NCBI GenBank assembly: GCA_040510375.1
Contig: JBEVJC010000025.1
Span: 1 to 64,000 of the forward strand
Length of the DNA stretch: 64,000 nucleotides
Direction: 5' to 3'
Source: JBEVJC01 sp040510375
Lineage (GTDB): Bacteria > Bacteroidota > Bacteroidia > Chitinophagales > Chitinophagaceae
In this document: positions 8,990 through 19,800 of the stretch, in pieces
How positions within the stretch are numbered: position 1 is the stretch's first letter
How the letters are laid out: the number at the start of each line of letters is the position of its first letter
Notes under the pieces: generated by a model
What the model was told of the DNA's origin: nothing
Seen by the model: the letters and a program-made list of their open reading frames with translations, nothing else
The model's database searches: none
Program-made: the position numbers and the translations under genes

Positions 8990-9166
8990 ATGGCAATAGA
9001 AATCCGGGAATTGATTATCAAGGCTACCGTTGCCCAGAACAGTCGGGCTGCCGCGGAGACTACTCCAGGTACACAATCGGCTAACGCGGCTTCGTCGAAC
9101 GATCAGCTGATCAACACCTGCGTGGAGAAAATAATGGAGATCCTGAAATCAAAAAACCAGCGGTAA
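8990..9166 (+). CDS. DUF5908 small eCIS protein (Pvc6/Afp6-like)
   Basis: A 58-aa ORF found by reading the gap between the second tube gene and the LysM gene. It begins 4 bases after one stop, ends one base before the next ATG, and opens M-A-I-E-I-R-E-L-I-I-K-A-T-V, the conserved start of DUF5908 proteins. These are tiny proteins found at this place in eCIS loci, often with a C-terminal Lys/Ile-rich amphipathic helix as here (K-I-M-E-I-L-K). Role is not well defined. Its size makes it easy to miss in automatic annotation. Confidence 0.88.
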   Translation: MAIEIRELIIKATVAQNSRAAAETTPGTQSANAASSNDQLINTCVEKIMEILKSKNQR

Positions 9167-9167
9167 T

Positions 9168-9857
9168 ATGGAAATGGCAAAGTTCGAGATCAAATCTTTT
9201 TCCGATAATGAATTTAAAAAGGACGGTGGTGTAAAGGATTTTAAAATCCCCATCAACCCCGAGTCATTTGTACGCAACCTCAAGGTGGAACGCGATACCA
9301 CCAAGGGTCATGGTAATAACCAGACCAATTCGAAGTTTGTAGGCACTGCACCGGAGGAACTGAAAATTGAATTTTACCTGGATGGCACCGGAATTATGGA
9401 GGGTTACCTGGATTCGATGAAGGATGTGCCGGTGAAGGATCAGTTAAAACAATTTATAGAATGTGTGTACGATTACGACGGGAAAATCCATTCTCCCCGG
9501 TATCTTAAAATCCTTTACGGATCTGAACTGAAATTTAATTGCGTTCTAACTACGCTCGACATTAATCATACACTCTTCAATGCCGATGGATCGCCGCTTC
9601 GTGCAAAATTAACAGCCAGTTTCCTTCAATACCTGGCACCTGAGACAAGGGCAAAAAAAGAACGGAATGGTTCTCCCGACCTCACCCACCAGCGGGTGGT
9701 AAAGGCCGGCGACCGGCTTGACAGGATGACTTTTGATGTGTATGATAGTCCGGCCTTCCTGTTGCAGGTAGCCCGCAAGAACAACCTTCCAACTATAAGG
9801 AGGTTAGTGCCCGGGCAGGAAATCTATTTCCATCCATTTGATAAAACAGAAGCCTGA
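9168..9857 (+). CDS. LysM-containing tube/baseplate adaptor (Afp7/Pvc7-like)
   Basis: A 229-aa contractile injection system tube-associated protein. The N-terminal ~165 residues carry I-P-I-N-P-E-S-F, typical of gp53/CIS-tube type adaptor proteins. The C-terminal ~50 residues (about 174-226) are a LysM-like module with V-K-A-G-D-R-L-D, the internal N-N-L region and R-x-L-V-P-G-Q-E-I-Y-F. In eCIS the LysM clamps the hub to the tube. ATG at 9168 or the Met two codons later are both possible. The stop overlaps the next start as TGATG, so it is translationally coupled to the spike gene. Confidence 0.92.
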   Translation: MEMAKFEIKSFSDNEFKKDGGVKDFKIPINPESFVRNLKVERDTTKGHGNNQTNSKFVGTAPEELKIEFYLDGTGIMEGYLDSMKDVPVKDQLKQFIECVYDYDGKIHSPRYLKILYGSELKFNCVLTTLDINHTLFNADGSPLRAKLTASFLQYLAPETRAKKERNGSPDLTHQRVVKAGDRLDRMTFDVYDSPAFLLQVARKNNLPTIRRLVPGQEIYFHPFDKTEA

Positions 9858-11629
9858 TGCAGGAAGTAAGTCTTACAAATAAATCCGAACACGATGTATG
9901 CAGTTTTGACCTGCTGGTCGAAGGCCGCGCAATCGATCCTGTGTACCAGGTGGTGTCAGTTTCCGTTACGAAACAGATCAACCGGATACCCTTCGCCATT
10001 ATCAGCCTGCGTGATGGCGAAGCAGCCAAACGGGATTTTGAGATAAGCAGTAAAAATGATTTTGTACCCGGAAAAAAAATCACCATCAAGGTGGGTCGCG
10101 ATGGCAAGAATGCCCAGGTTTTTAAAGGCCTGATCGTACGGCATGCAATCCGCATACGGAATAATGGCCAGAGTGAATTGCAGCTGCAGTGTTATGATGA
10201 AGCCATCCGGATGACCATCGGCCGGCATAGCCGTTATTTTGAAAATATAAAGGACAACGAAGTAATTGATGAACTGGTAAGGAAATATAGTGGCCTGTCA
10301 ACCGATGTCAAGGTTACCAATATCAAACACCGGCAACTGGTGCAGCACCATGTCTCTGACTGGGATTTTATGTTGCTGAGAGCCGAAGCAAACGGAATGC
10401 TGGTTGATGTAAACGACAGCCTGATCCGGATACTGAAACCCGATACCAGTGGCCAGCCCCAGTTGCAGGTTACATACGGTTCTTCCGTCATTGAACTGGA
10501 AGCGGAAATGGATGCAAGGTCGCAATGGAAAAAAGTGCAGGCAACTGCCTGGGACTTCAGCAACCAGCAATTATTCAAATCGGATACCAGCAGCAGTCTC
10601 ATTTCCGGACTCGGAAACTTAACCGGAGAAGAACTTGCAAAAGTGACTGCCCCCGGTGAATACGAACTCCGGCACAGCGGTAATCTAAATGACGGGGAAC
10701 TGCAGGAATGGGTTAATGCAACGATGATGAGAAGCCGACTTGGAAAAATCCGCGGGCGTGTAAAGACGGTGGGTGTAACCGGGATCCGCCCGGCCGAGCT
10801 TATAGAAATTGAAGGCGTAGGTGAGAGGTTCAGTGGCAAAGCATTTATTACCTCCGTTCGCCATGACCTGGCCGATGGAAGCTGGGATACACATATACAA
10901 TTCGGGCTCGACCCTGAGATTCACGCGTTAGCATATGACGATGTGGGTGATGCAGATGCTGCTGGACTTATAAGCGCCATCAAAGGTTTACAGGTGGGAA
11001 AAGTTGTGGCACTTGAAGGTGACCCCGATGGGCAGGACCGCTTACTGGTCCGCATTCCCGTTATCGATAACCAGGCAAGAGGAATCTGGATGCGCCTTTC
11101 CAGCCTGGATGCGGGTGACGACCGTGGTGCCTGTTTCAGACCGGAAATAGATGATGAGGTAATTGTTGGATTTATCAATCAGGATCCGCGTAACGGGATC
11201 ATACTTGGTATGGTGCATAGTTCAGCCAAACCTGCACCCATCCCCGGGAGTGATACTAATAATGAAAAAGGATTCACCACCCGGAGCAAAATGCATATCT
11301 CTTTCAACGATGATACTAAAACAATAACTATCGATACACCGGCAGGAAACAAGATTGTGCTGGACGAAAGCAGCACCTCCCTGAAAATAGAAGATCAGAA
11401 TAATAATTCAATCACCATGGATCCAACCGGCATCAAAATAAAAAGCCAGCAGAATATTGATCTCACAGCAGGAATGGCATTGTCGCTCAAAGCGGGTACC
11501 ACACTGGCTATTGGCGGGACTTCGGTATCCATGAAAGCAGATGGGAATGTGTCAATGGAAGGAGCAATGGCAAAATTGTCGGGCCAGGGCATTACTGAAA
11601 TAACCGGCGGTATCGTTAAAATTAATTAA
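9857..11629 (+). CDS. VgrG-like spike / hub protein (Afp8/Pvc8-like)
   Basis: A 590-aa central spike. Residues about 1-340 are the gp27-like hub (V-Y-Q-V-V-S-V-S-V and the D-N-E-V-I-D-E-L region), about 378-460 the gp5-type OB fold with V-R-I-P-V and D-D-E-V-I-V-G-F, and about 470-590 a repetitive strand series forming a triple-stranded beta-helix needle. It would trimerise at the baseplate centre and receive the PAAR tip encoded 6 bases downstream. It starts within the preceding stop (TGATG). No extra C-terminal effector domain is attached. Confidence 0.95.
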   Translation: MQEVSLTNKSEHDVCSFDLLVEGRAIDPVYQVVSVSVTKQINRIPFAIISLRDGEAAKRDFEISSKNDFVPGKKITIKVGRDGKNAQVFKGLIVRHAIRIRNNGQSELQLQCYDEAIRMTIGRHSRYFENIKDNEVIDELVRKYSGLSTDVKVTNIKHRQLVQHHVSDWDFMLLRAEANGMLVDVNDSLIRILKPDTSGQPQLQVTYGSSVIELEAEMDARSQWKKVQATAWDFSNQQLFKSDTSSSLISGLGNLTGEELAKVTAPGEYELRHSGNLNDGELQEWVNATMMRSRLGKIRGRVKTVGVTGIRPAELIEIEGVGERFSGKAFITSVRHDLADGSWDTHIQFGLDPEIHALAYDDVGDADAAGLISAIKGLQVGKVVALEGDPDGQDRLLVRIPVIDNQARGIWMRLSSLDAGDDRGACFRPEIDDEVIVGFINQDPRNGIILGMVHSSAKPAPIPGSDTNNEKGFTTRSKMHISFNDDTKTITIDTPAGNKIVLDESSTSLKIEDQNNNSITMDPTGIKIKSQQNIDLTAGMALSLKAGTTLAIGGTSVSMKADGNVSMEGAMAKLSGQGITEITGGIVKIN

Positions 11630-11635
11630 TCGTTT

Positions 11636-11929
11636 ATGCCAGCAGCAGCGAGAGTGGGAGATATGCATACCTGTCCATTGGTTAATCCGGGACCTGTTCC
11701 ACATATAGGTGGACCAATAATCGGCGTGGGAGCAGTTACCGTTCTTATCGGTAACCAGATTTCTGCCAGGGTGGGAGATATGCTGGTTTGTACCGGACCT
11801 CCGGATGTTATTGTGAAAGGATCAACTACTGTTCTGATCGGTGGCATGCCGGCAGCAAGGCAGGGAGATATCACCGCTCACGGTGGTGTAATTGTGCAGG
11901 GTTTTCCGACTGTAATGATCGGGGGCTGA
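11636..11929 (+). CDS. PAAR-domain spike tip protein
   Basis: A 97-aa PAAR protein that sharpens the spike. Visible are the repeated A-R-V-G-D-M motifs (near residues 5 and 43), C-P and C-T-G at the metal-site positions, the V-T-V-L-I-G / T-T-V-L-I-G-G strands and the final Q-G-D-I-T-A-H-G-G with its conserved His. Length is that of a bare PAAR domain with no effector fused. It lies between the VgrG-like spike and the gp25 gene, the expected place. Confidence 0.95.
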   Translation: MPAAARVGDMHTCPLVNPGPVPHIGGPIIGVGAVTVLIGNQISARVGDMLVCTGPPDVIVKGSTTVLIGGMPAARQGDITAHGGVIVQGFPTVMIGG

Positions 11930-11943
11930 TAAAATTATTTACA

Positions 11944-12366
11944 ATGGAAACAAACAAATCATTTTTAGGAACCGGATGGGCATTCCCACCCAGTTTTGAT
12001 GTGGCAAGCGGCACCGTTGAAATGGTAAGCAACGAACTGGATATCGCACAAAGCCTCGACATCCTGCTCTCTACCAGTCTGGGTGAACGGGTTATGCAAC
12101 CAAAGTATGGCTGCAACCTGGTAGAATATATGTTCCTGCCGCTTAACAGCTCGGTAGTGGGTTATATAAAAGACCTGGTTGAACATGCCATTTTATTTTA
12201 TGAACCGCGGATAATTGCCGATAAGATTGATGTGACCCCGCAAGGCAGTATTGATAACCTGGAGGGAAGATTTGTAATTGAAGTGACCTATACCATTCCC
12301 GAATCCAATTCGCGGTTCAACTATGTGTATGACTATTATAAAAACCAATCGATGAGCATCTCCTGA
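11944..12366 (+). CDS. gp25/GPW-family baseplate wedge protein (Afp9/Pvc9-like)
   Basis: A 140-aa gp25-like protein starting METNKSFLG. The conserved features are L-G-T-G-W-A-F-P-P at the start, D-I-x-Q-S-L-D-I-L-L-S-T-x-x-G-E-R-V-M near residues 40-60, and P-K-Y-G-C-N-L directly after. It begins the sheath polymerisation ring at the baseplate. The ATG at 11944 was chosen over an upstream frame that merely overlaps the PAAR gene. It is followed after 13 bases by the first giant baseplate gene. Confidence 0.95.
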   Translation: METNKSFLGTGWAFPPSFDVASGTVEMVSNELDIAQSLDILLSTSLGERVMQPKYGCNLVEYMFLPLNSSVVGYIKDLVEHAILFYEPRIIADKIDVTPQGSIDNLEGRFVIEVTYTIPESNSRFNYVYDYYKNQSMSIS

Positions 12367-12379
12367 TAACCCCGATTAT

Positions 12380-15300
12380 ATGTTCGACTGCAATAACCTT
12401 CTTCATCCTTTTCAGCACGACCCCGGCACCAGCCAGCGGCAACGGGCTATCGATTTTTTACTTGCCGAAGAAGTGAAGATCGACGGAAGATCAATGTCGC
12501 ACCTGCTGAACTATTTTGTAAGCTTATCTACCAGCATCCGCTACTATAATAATAACCTGGAACCGGGCGACTGGAAACCTTTTTTCGAAAACAGCCATCC
12601 CTTCCTGCTGGCGGCAATAAGTCAGTACAACACAAATAAATTAAAAGAAGAAGCAAAAAATTACCAACGGTTATTTAATGACCGGCCATCTGCCAGGGGC
12701 TTACAGCTGTTGTCAAGATTTATATTTTACCGGACCATTTACCGTATCAACCGCTGGTATCATCAACTGAAAGATTCGGGTCTGCCCGTAGTTGATGAAA
12801 TGGCCAGGCTGATCCGGCGGGACCTGGCTCCCCAATTGAAAGAATTTATCCTCCTCAGTAATGCATCTGCCAGGTGGTTTGGAATAAAACGAATTGATTT
12901 CAGCAGTTTCCTGGATACTGCTGAAGATGATGTGTGGGGACTGACTCTTGTTGACCTCTATCGGGTAAACGACCATGTACGTGATGGCGTTAACACCCGT
13001 TGCGAACTGCTTTCCAGATTATACCTGACGTTGGAACAGGTGATGGTGGTATTTACGGAAGCGATCGGGTCGTTCGGTTCTGCTGCCGGTGATAGCATCA
13101 ATGACAGCCTGATTCCCGTTAAGGCAGAACTGACAAAGAACCACTCTCCCCATCTCGCCATTGTATTGGCCTTCATCCGGCTTTTCCAGAAAATGCAGGG
13201 TGAGTTGAACAGGAAGACAAAGGCTCACCTGAAATATTTTTATACAGAGGTACTGAATATTAAGGCAGCTGAACCAACGGCAGACAAATCATATATCCTG
13301 TTTGAGGTGCAGAAGATCGTCCAGACCCAGTATACCAAATACCTCCTGAAAAAAGGTACGAGGCTCAATGCAGGACGTGATGGGAAAAATGCAGATATCA
13401 TTTTTGAAACAGATGAGGAACTGGTTGTAAATGAAACACAGGTCGCAGCTTTAAAAACCCTGTATCTCCGCAACGAAGATGTGTATGATACTACCTTCCT
13501 GGAGGGTGTATACATTGCTCCGGATGCAAAAAAATCTGACGGACTGGAAAAAGATTTTGAGCAGGGTCAGCCGGCCAACTGGCAAACACTCGGTAACAAA
13601 TCCAGTAAATACAAGGCGCCCGGAAAATTAAATTTTACCAATCTTCCTTCAGCCAGACTGGGTTTTGTTCTCGCATCACCGGTATTGTACCTGGCTGAAG
13701 GCAAACGGGAGGTTATCTTTAAAATTGTCTGCAACCTGGCGGATAGTCTTTGCCAGGGTAATGAATATCCCAATTTCTACGGTGCACGGAATTTTTATGC
13801 GGCAAGGGTCCGCCATTTTTTATATGATACACTTACCGGTATTCCAAAATCATATATCATTATCAATAACGACCTGCTGGATGCCGCAGTGGCTGAAGGT
13901 ATGTCGCGTACCAGTGCAAACCGCATCCGTGATTTTTACCTGCTGGCACCGGGTCTGGAGAACCCCTGCAACGAAAACCTGTCGTACCGCGATTCGATCC
14001 AGCTCGAATATACTGACTGGACCAGCTTCCTGGCCCATCCTGCCAATATCGTCATCCAGAATGAAGTAAGCAAAATACCACTTCTGTTTGATCAGCGTTA
14101 TCCGGTTAATATATTTTTCAGTGGCGAGAAGGAATGGGTCCGACCCAGTTCATTCAGTAAGCTGACCATGATCCCCGGTGGTGCTGTAAGTCAGATTGTA
14201 TTGGAGATAACTGTGGTACTCGAGGCAGATAAACCTGCGGTTACGTTTTACAACAAGGAGAATCTTAAAGAGGATCTGGGTATTGAAATGCCTGCGGCCC
14301 GTTTTGAAATCGACGATCATCTCAAAATTGAATATTTATTAAATGCCGTGCAACCTGAATGTTGCCTGGAGCGCGTACTGCCGGACCGGTCGCACTATGT
14401 TTCCTTATATCATTTTTTCAGGAATATTACAGTCAATGCCGCCAGCACAATTGATGTAAAGGTCTGCGGACTTAAAAACTTTATCGTACAGAACGACGAA
14501 AACCTGATGGATGTAAACAGTCCGGTGTATCCTTTTGGTTCAAGACCACATATAGATTCCAACTTTTATATTGGTTCGGAAGAAATTCTCCTGAAACCCT
14601 GGACCGGTATCTGGATTAATATAAACTGGAAAGACCTGCCGCCCACACCGGCAGCTCCCAACCAGGCGAAGGTTTTTGAAACTTACTACAACGGTTATCA
14701 GAATGTATTTGTCGGGTCTGGCCCGCCGAGTGAGGTAGTAGAAGATTCAAAGTTTAAAATACAATTCAGTCTGTTGCTTGGGGGCGACTGGTACAGCAGC
14801 GCTGTTCCAAATTGCAGTACCCCCAATAATGACCTGTTATTCCGGCCCATGCCCGCTGCTCCTGCAAACCCGCCCAATTGTGACAACTCATTTTATTCCT
14901 GGCAATACGCAGTAACACCGGCAACCTTCGGGGGTATCATCGGAAAACACTACGATCCTTTCGTATATAAAAAGATTAGCCGGCACGATGTAGGCAGTCG
15001 TAACAGTTTCCTGAAAATAACATTGAAATGCCAGCATTTCCAGCACGATAAATATCCGTTTGTTCTTGCCCGTCAGATGGGTGCACTGGGTAAACTTCCC
15101 GAGATCATTGATGGCGCAGTCTATTTTAATATTAATGCAGCGGGTGATTACCGGGTGATGAATATTAACGATCTGTTCAGGGATATTGTATATGCGTCGA
15201 AACTGGCAAACGACAATCTGGGTGATACGCCCGCCTTTGGCTCTGTCAGGGACCGGATGAATTTTATTGCCGGTGAAATTGTACCCCCAAATACTGTGAA

Positions 15301-16873
15301 TAATCCCGACCAGGTAAACGACAGGTTCTACGACCCCATTACCAAACCTCCCTATGTACCAGCACCATTTTTTCCCAAACATTCAAACGTGACCGCTGCA
15401 CTCAACGATATTTTTTTAAAACTGCAGCAACGTCAGATCGATATCGAAGGATTTCTAAACAAGGGCGTGGTTATTCCCAATCAGCCCTGGACACCGGTGA
15501 TCGGCAGTATGTCACTCGACTATACAGCTACTGCGGGCATCGACGATATGGAACTGATCCATCTTTATCCCTTTACCGGTAGCTACCGCAAAGTAAATAT
15601 TGGTCTTACACCCACACTCTTTCCCAGGTTCTGTGATGAAGGAACACTGTTTATTGGTCTCACAAAATTCCAACCCGGTCTTAACCTCAACCTGCTATTC
15701 CAGATGGCGGAAGCTACTGCCGATTCCGAGGCTGAACGTAAACCATTACACTGGCACTACCTGGCAGCCAACGAATGGACCGAACTGAGAAAGGGTTTTG
15801 AGGTTATAAAAGACAATACCCTTGCGCTCACGGCCAGCGGTATCGTGAGTCTGGCCCTGCCGGCAGCAATGACCAATACCAATACCGTTATGCCTGGAAA
15901 CCTTTACTGGATAAAGGTTTCAATGGCAATGAATACCCGTTCGGTCAGTGAAACCATTGATGTGTTTACACAGGCAGTCTCCGCCACTGCAATCCTTGAA
16001 AAGTCAAATGATACAGCAAGGCTGTCAGAGGGACTCGAGGCCGGGCGGATCTCCCGCCTGCTGGAAGCTGATGCCTCGATAAAAAAAGTGGAACAACCCT
16101 TCACCTCATTTGGTGGAACGGTGCCCGAGCTTGATGGTGGTTATTACCAACGGGTAAGCGAATTACTTCGTCATAAAAACCGGGCCATCCAGAAATGGGA
16201 CTATGAACGGATCGTACTTGAAAATTATCCGGTGATATTTAAGGCAAAATGTATCAACCACAGTTATAAGGTAGATGCTACGAAATATAAAAATGATATT
16301 CCGTATGCTCCAGGTTTTGTGTTGGTTGCCCTGATACCTGATTTTAAAAAACTGGATGCAGGTAATTCGTTTGAGCCAAAAGTACCGGTGAGTCTGCTTG
16401 AAAAGATCACGGTTCACCTGAAAAAATTAAACTCACCCTTTGTCCGTTTGGCCGTAGCCAACCCGCGGTACGAACGGGTAAATTTTTGCATTAACGTCCG
16501 TTTACAACCCGGGAAGGACAGGGAGTTTTATAAGGAACGATTGAAGAGCGACCTGCGCGAATATTTATCACCCTGGGCGATTGGCAAATATGAGAAACTG
16601 AGTTTTGGACAATGTGTATCCAGGTCTGATATACTCCGGTTCCTGGAAGAAACCGGCTATGTTGATTTTGTATTGGAACTCCGCATGGGACACGACATGG
16701 ATTATCCATTGGTATCAGGTCAGCAACTGGTCTGCGGAGTAAGTCCGAGGTCGATCCTGGTTGCAGGAAAAATTGAAGTGGAAGTACAGGACCCAACCTG
16801 CGAAAACTGGTGTGCCTTGCCCACACTGCCGCTGAATGTTGAATTACCTAAGCTGCTAAATGAATATTGTTAA
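12380..16873 (+). CDS. Giant baseplate J / wedge protein (Afp11/Pvc11-like)
   Basis: A 1497-aa baseplate protein. The conserved part is C-terminal (about residues 1250-1490): G-G-x-Y-Y-x-R-V-S-E-L-L-R-H-K-N-R-A-I, W-D-Y-E-R-I-V-L, then P-x-x-V-S-L-L-E-K-I and R-x-x-F-L-E-E-T-G-Y, as in gpJ-type wedge proteins. The upstream ~1200 residues are not recognised beyond a helical N-terminus; they make this protein larger than typical Afp11/Pvc11. No membrane segment. It follows gp25 and precedes the second giant gene, matching the Afp11-Afp12 order. Assignment to baseplate is firm; the role of the long N-terminal part is unknown. Confidence 0.9.
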   Translation: MFDCNNLLHPFQHDPGTSQRQRAIDFLLAEEVKIDGRSMSHLLNYFVSLSTSIRYYNNNLEPGDWKPFFENSHPFLLAAISQYNTNKLKEEAKNYQRLFNDRPSARGLQLLSRFIFYRTIYRINRWYHQLKDSGLPVVDEMARLIRRDLAPQLKEFILLSNASARWFGIKRIDFSSFLDTAEDDVWGLTLVDLYRVNDHVRDGVNTRCELLSRLYLTLEQVMVVFTEAIGSFGSAAGDSINDSLIPVKAELTKNHSPHLAIVLAFIRLFQKMQGELNRKTKAHLKYFYTEVLNIKAAEPTADKSYILFEVQKIVQTQYTKYLLKKGTRLNAGRDGKNADIIFETDEELVVNETQVAALKTLYLRNEDVYDTTFLEGVYIAPDAKKSDGLEKDFEQGQPANWQTLGNKSSKYKAPGKLNFTNLPSARLGFVLASPVLYLAEGKREVIFKIVCNLADSLCQGNEYPNFYGARNFYAARVRHFLYDTLTGIPKSYIIINNDLLDAAVAEGMSRTSANRIRDFYLLAPGLENPCNENLSYRDSIQLEYTDWTSFLAHPANIVIQNEVSKIPLLFDQRYPVNIFFSGEKEWVRPSSFSKLTMIPGGAVSQIVLEITVVLEADKPAVTFYNKENLKEDLGIEMPAARFEIDDHLKIEYLLNAVQPECCLERVLPDRSHYVSLYHFFRNITVNAASTIDVKVCGLKNFIVQNDENLMDVNSPVYPFGSRPHIDSNFYIGSEEILLKPWTGIWININWKDLPPTPAAPNQAKVFETYYNGYQNVFVGSGPPSEVVEDSKFKIQFSLLLGGDWYSSAVPNCSTPNNDLLFRPMPAAPANPPNCDNSFYSWQYAVTPATFGGIIGKHYDPFVYKKISRHDVGSRNSFLKITLKCQHFQHDKYPFVLARQMGALGKLPEIIDGAVYFNINAAGDYRVMNINDLFRDIVYASKLANDNLGDTPAFGSVRDRMNFIAGEIVPPNTVNNPDQVNDRFYDPITKPPYVPAPFFPKHSNVTAALNDIFLKLQQRQIDIEGFLNKGVVIPNQPWTPVIGSMSLDYTATAGIDDMELIHLYPFTGSYRKVNIGLTPTLFPRFCDEGTLFIGLTKFQPGLNLNLLFQMAEATADSEAERKPLHWHYLAANEWTELRKGFEVIKDNTLALTASGIVSLALPAAMTNTNTVMPGNLYWIKVSMAMNTRSVSETIDVFTQAVSATAILEKSNDTARLSEGLEAGRISRLLEADASIKKVEQPFTSFGGTVPELDGGYYQRVSELLRHKNRAIQKWDYERIVLENYPVIFKAKCINHSYKVDATKYKNDIPYAPGFVLVALIPDFKKLDAGNSFEPKVPVSLLEKITVHLKKLNSPFVRLAVANPRYERVNFCINVRLQPGKDREFYKERLKSDLREYLSPWAIGKYEKLSFGQCVSRSDILRFLEETGYVDFVLELRMGHDMDYPLVSGQQLVCGVSPRSILVAGKIEVEVQDPTCENWCALPTLPLNVELPKLLNEYC

Positions 16874-16899
16874 CACAGGGATAAACGTAACGCTTTAAC

Positions 16900-19800
16900 A
16901 TGGCCGAAATTGTTACAGACGATAAGGTGATCAGTAAACAGAATCAAGGCTTTCCTGAATGGCTCGATTTTGATCGGCTCCGTGCAGAGGGTATCGAATA
17001 CCTGGGTGAACTGGCAGGCAATATCTGGACCGATCACAATACGCATGATCCGGGTATTACTATTCTTGAAATGCTTTGTTATGCCTTGCTTGATCTGGGT
17101 TACCGGACCAGTGTGCCTGACAAGGATCTCTTTACCCCCGACCCCGATGCCGGCGAAGATGATAATTTTTTTACCCCTTCACAGATCCTCGGTTGTAATC
17201 CGGTTACCATTCCCGACTATCGCAGGTTACTGATCGATATCCCCGGTATTAAAAATGCCTGGCTGGAAGTAGCGGAAGACCTGACCCCTCGCAGTATCTG
17301 CTCGCAACGGCAGGTACTTTTCAACAATGCAGGCTGTAAAGAATTTTTAAATGGTCTGTATCATGTCTATATCGACCTGCGCAATGGAAACGCCAGTGAT
17401 GAGGAGAAGGAGACTATAACCACAGCGGTGAAAAAAATGCTGATGGCCCATCGCAATCTCTGTGAAGATTTTTATGATATAACTATCATGGCCAAACAAC
17501 GGATTGGTATCTGTACTGAACTTGAGATAGATCCGCTGGCAGATCCGGACCTGGTGATGGGTAGGGTTATCAAGGCCATTGATACTTTTTTTTCTCCAAC
17601 ACCGAAATTTTACCGGCTGAGTGAACTGCTGAAAGACAAGGGCAGGTCGATTGAAGAAGCTTTTGCGGGAAGACCGGTGGACCTGACCAGCAGCCATGGG
17701 TTCGTCGACACCGAAGAGTTTGAACAGATTGTGCTGCGAAAGGAAATCCACCTGTCGGATCTTTACAATATAATTTTTAATGTAGACGGTGTTACTGCTA
17801 TCCGGAGTTTGCGTCTCCAGAATTGCGATAAAAATAGTTGTAACGATCAGGTGATAAATGACTGGGTGTTCAGCCTGTTCAAAGATCATGTTGCCGAATT
17901 AAGCCTTGAATGTTCCGGCATCACCCTCTGGCGTAATGGCGCACCCCAGGTCCTGAACCTGTCCGGTTATACGAAGCTGCTGGATAAAAACGACGGGAAT
18001 GGTCAAACCTTACTGGGGGATAATCCGGGAAACAAAGACCTGGCAATACCTGTGGGGACCTATCTTCCGGAACTCTCAACATATTATCCGCTTGAAAATG
18101 ATTTTCCCCGTGTATATGGTGTGGCTGAAGGCAGTCTTCCTTCCACAGTATCCGATACACGAAAGGCGCAATCGCTTCAGCTACGCGGTTACCTGTTGTT
18201 CTTCGATCAGTTACTGGCAGGTTATCTCTCGCAGTTATCACATATCCGTGATCTTTTTTCTTTCAGGGACAATCCCGGGAACGCCCATACATATTACGTG
18301 GATAAACTTAATAACTGGCCGGGACTTGAAAAACTGTTACGTTATAGCACAACCGGGGACGATAGCGGCACATTCGGAAGTCTTTTATCATTTCCCCTGA
18401 AGAAGACATCACTGGAGGCAATGATCAGCAACGGGATCCTGAATGATTGTGATTTCGAAGACCAGTTGGATGATTTTCTTTTTTGTTCCGCATCCGAACG
18501 GGATCTGGCCATTCATCAGGTGATACAGGATATAGAAAGCGAAAGTTTCGAATACCATCTGCTGACTACCCGTGCCGGTTGCTGGTTTTTTTACATGGAA
18601 ACAACGGCAAGTGATTTTGTACTGGCAAGCCGCCAGACAGTGCGGACCGAAAAAGCTGCATATGATGAACTGGCGAATATACGGGCCATGGCAGCGGCCT
18701 GGAGCAACTACCGGCCCTACTCTAAAGATGACCGGTTTTCTTTCACCCTTGGTTCCGGTACTACCAACTATTGGAGTCACCTGCAATCCCTGGTAGAAGA
18801 TGAACAAACCTATCTGTCGCGGAAGAATGTTTTTTTAAATCACCTGCTTGCCCGTTTTGCGGAATCGTTTACTGATTTCGCAATCCTTTCTTATTCGTCC
18901 CGGCAAGAGCACGGACATTCATTGACAGACCTTCAAACCCGGCAAAAATTCCTTCAGAATTATCCCTTGTTAAGCAGCCAGCGTGGAAAGGGATTTGATT
19001 ATACCGTGGCTGATCCCGGTATACCGAATGTATCTGGATATGAGAGTAAGCTTCTGGCATATGCGGGCATTGATGATCCGGCTGGACGGAGGTTATGCAA
19101 TTTTGAAGTGATAGCTTATGAGGAATTAAGTGTGGTTGCACTGAACTACGGCAAGGAGACAATATTTAAAAGTTCGCTGCCATTTGATAACCGGACAGAA
19201 GCGAAGCTGGCATTGGTAGAAATGCTGACCGCCATGGAGGATGAGAAAAATTATCATTTGTCGCCCACGGCAATGGACGGATTAAAAAATATAGTTCTCG
19301 AAACGCCGTCAGGAAATTGTGTTTCGGGCAGGAGATATTCTTCCGATCAGGATGCAGAAAAGGCCATCAGCGAATTCCGGCGTTTTGCCGCCACCCAACC
19401 AGCAGTTGAAAATGTTTTTGTGTCCCGTTATGCACACTGGCTGGAAGTGAAACGAATAAACGATAACCGGATATGGAGAAAGGTTGAACCGGTTATAGAT
19501 AATAAGGAAGATCTGGATTTGAGTAAGGATATGCTGGATGGGTTCAGGGTGGATGGGGTATGGGCTGCAGATCCGGATAAGGATTTGACAGTGCCGGACC
19601 CTGCTACAGACAAGGATTTGCTGGTGGAAGCGAATCCTGTTTCGGATAAGGATGTACCCGGTTTAGATGAGACCCCGAATACTGATAAGGGCCTCCCCTT
19701 GCTTGTGGCCGATCCCGGTGACCTGACCTCATTAATCGATATGAGCCTTTATGAAACTGATTTTAACCGGGTGGATCTTCGTGACGGTACCTTCATTTAT

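Noticed and set aside
10234..10839. 201-aa minus-strand ORF
   Set aside because: Lies wholly inside the VgrG-like gene, with Ser/Pro-rich composition typical of an antisense shadow.
11788..11943. Upstream extension of the gp25 frame
   Set aside because: It is out-of-frame overlap with the PAAR gene and does not look like protein sequence; gp25 starts at 11944.
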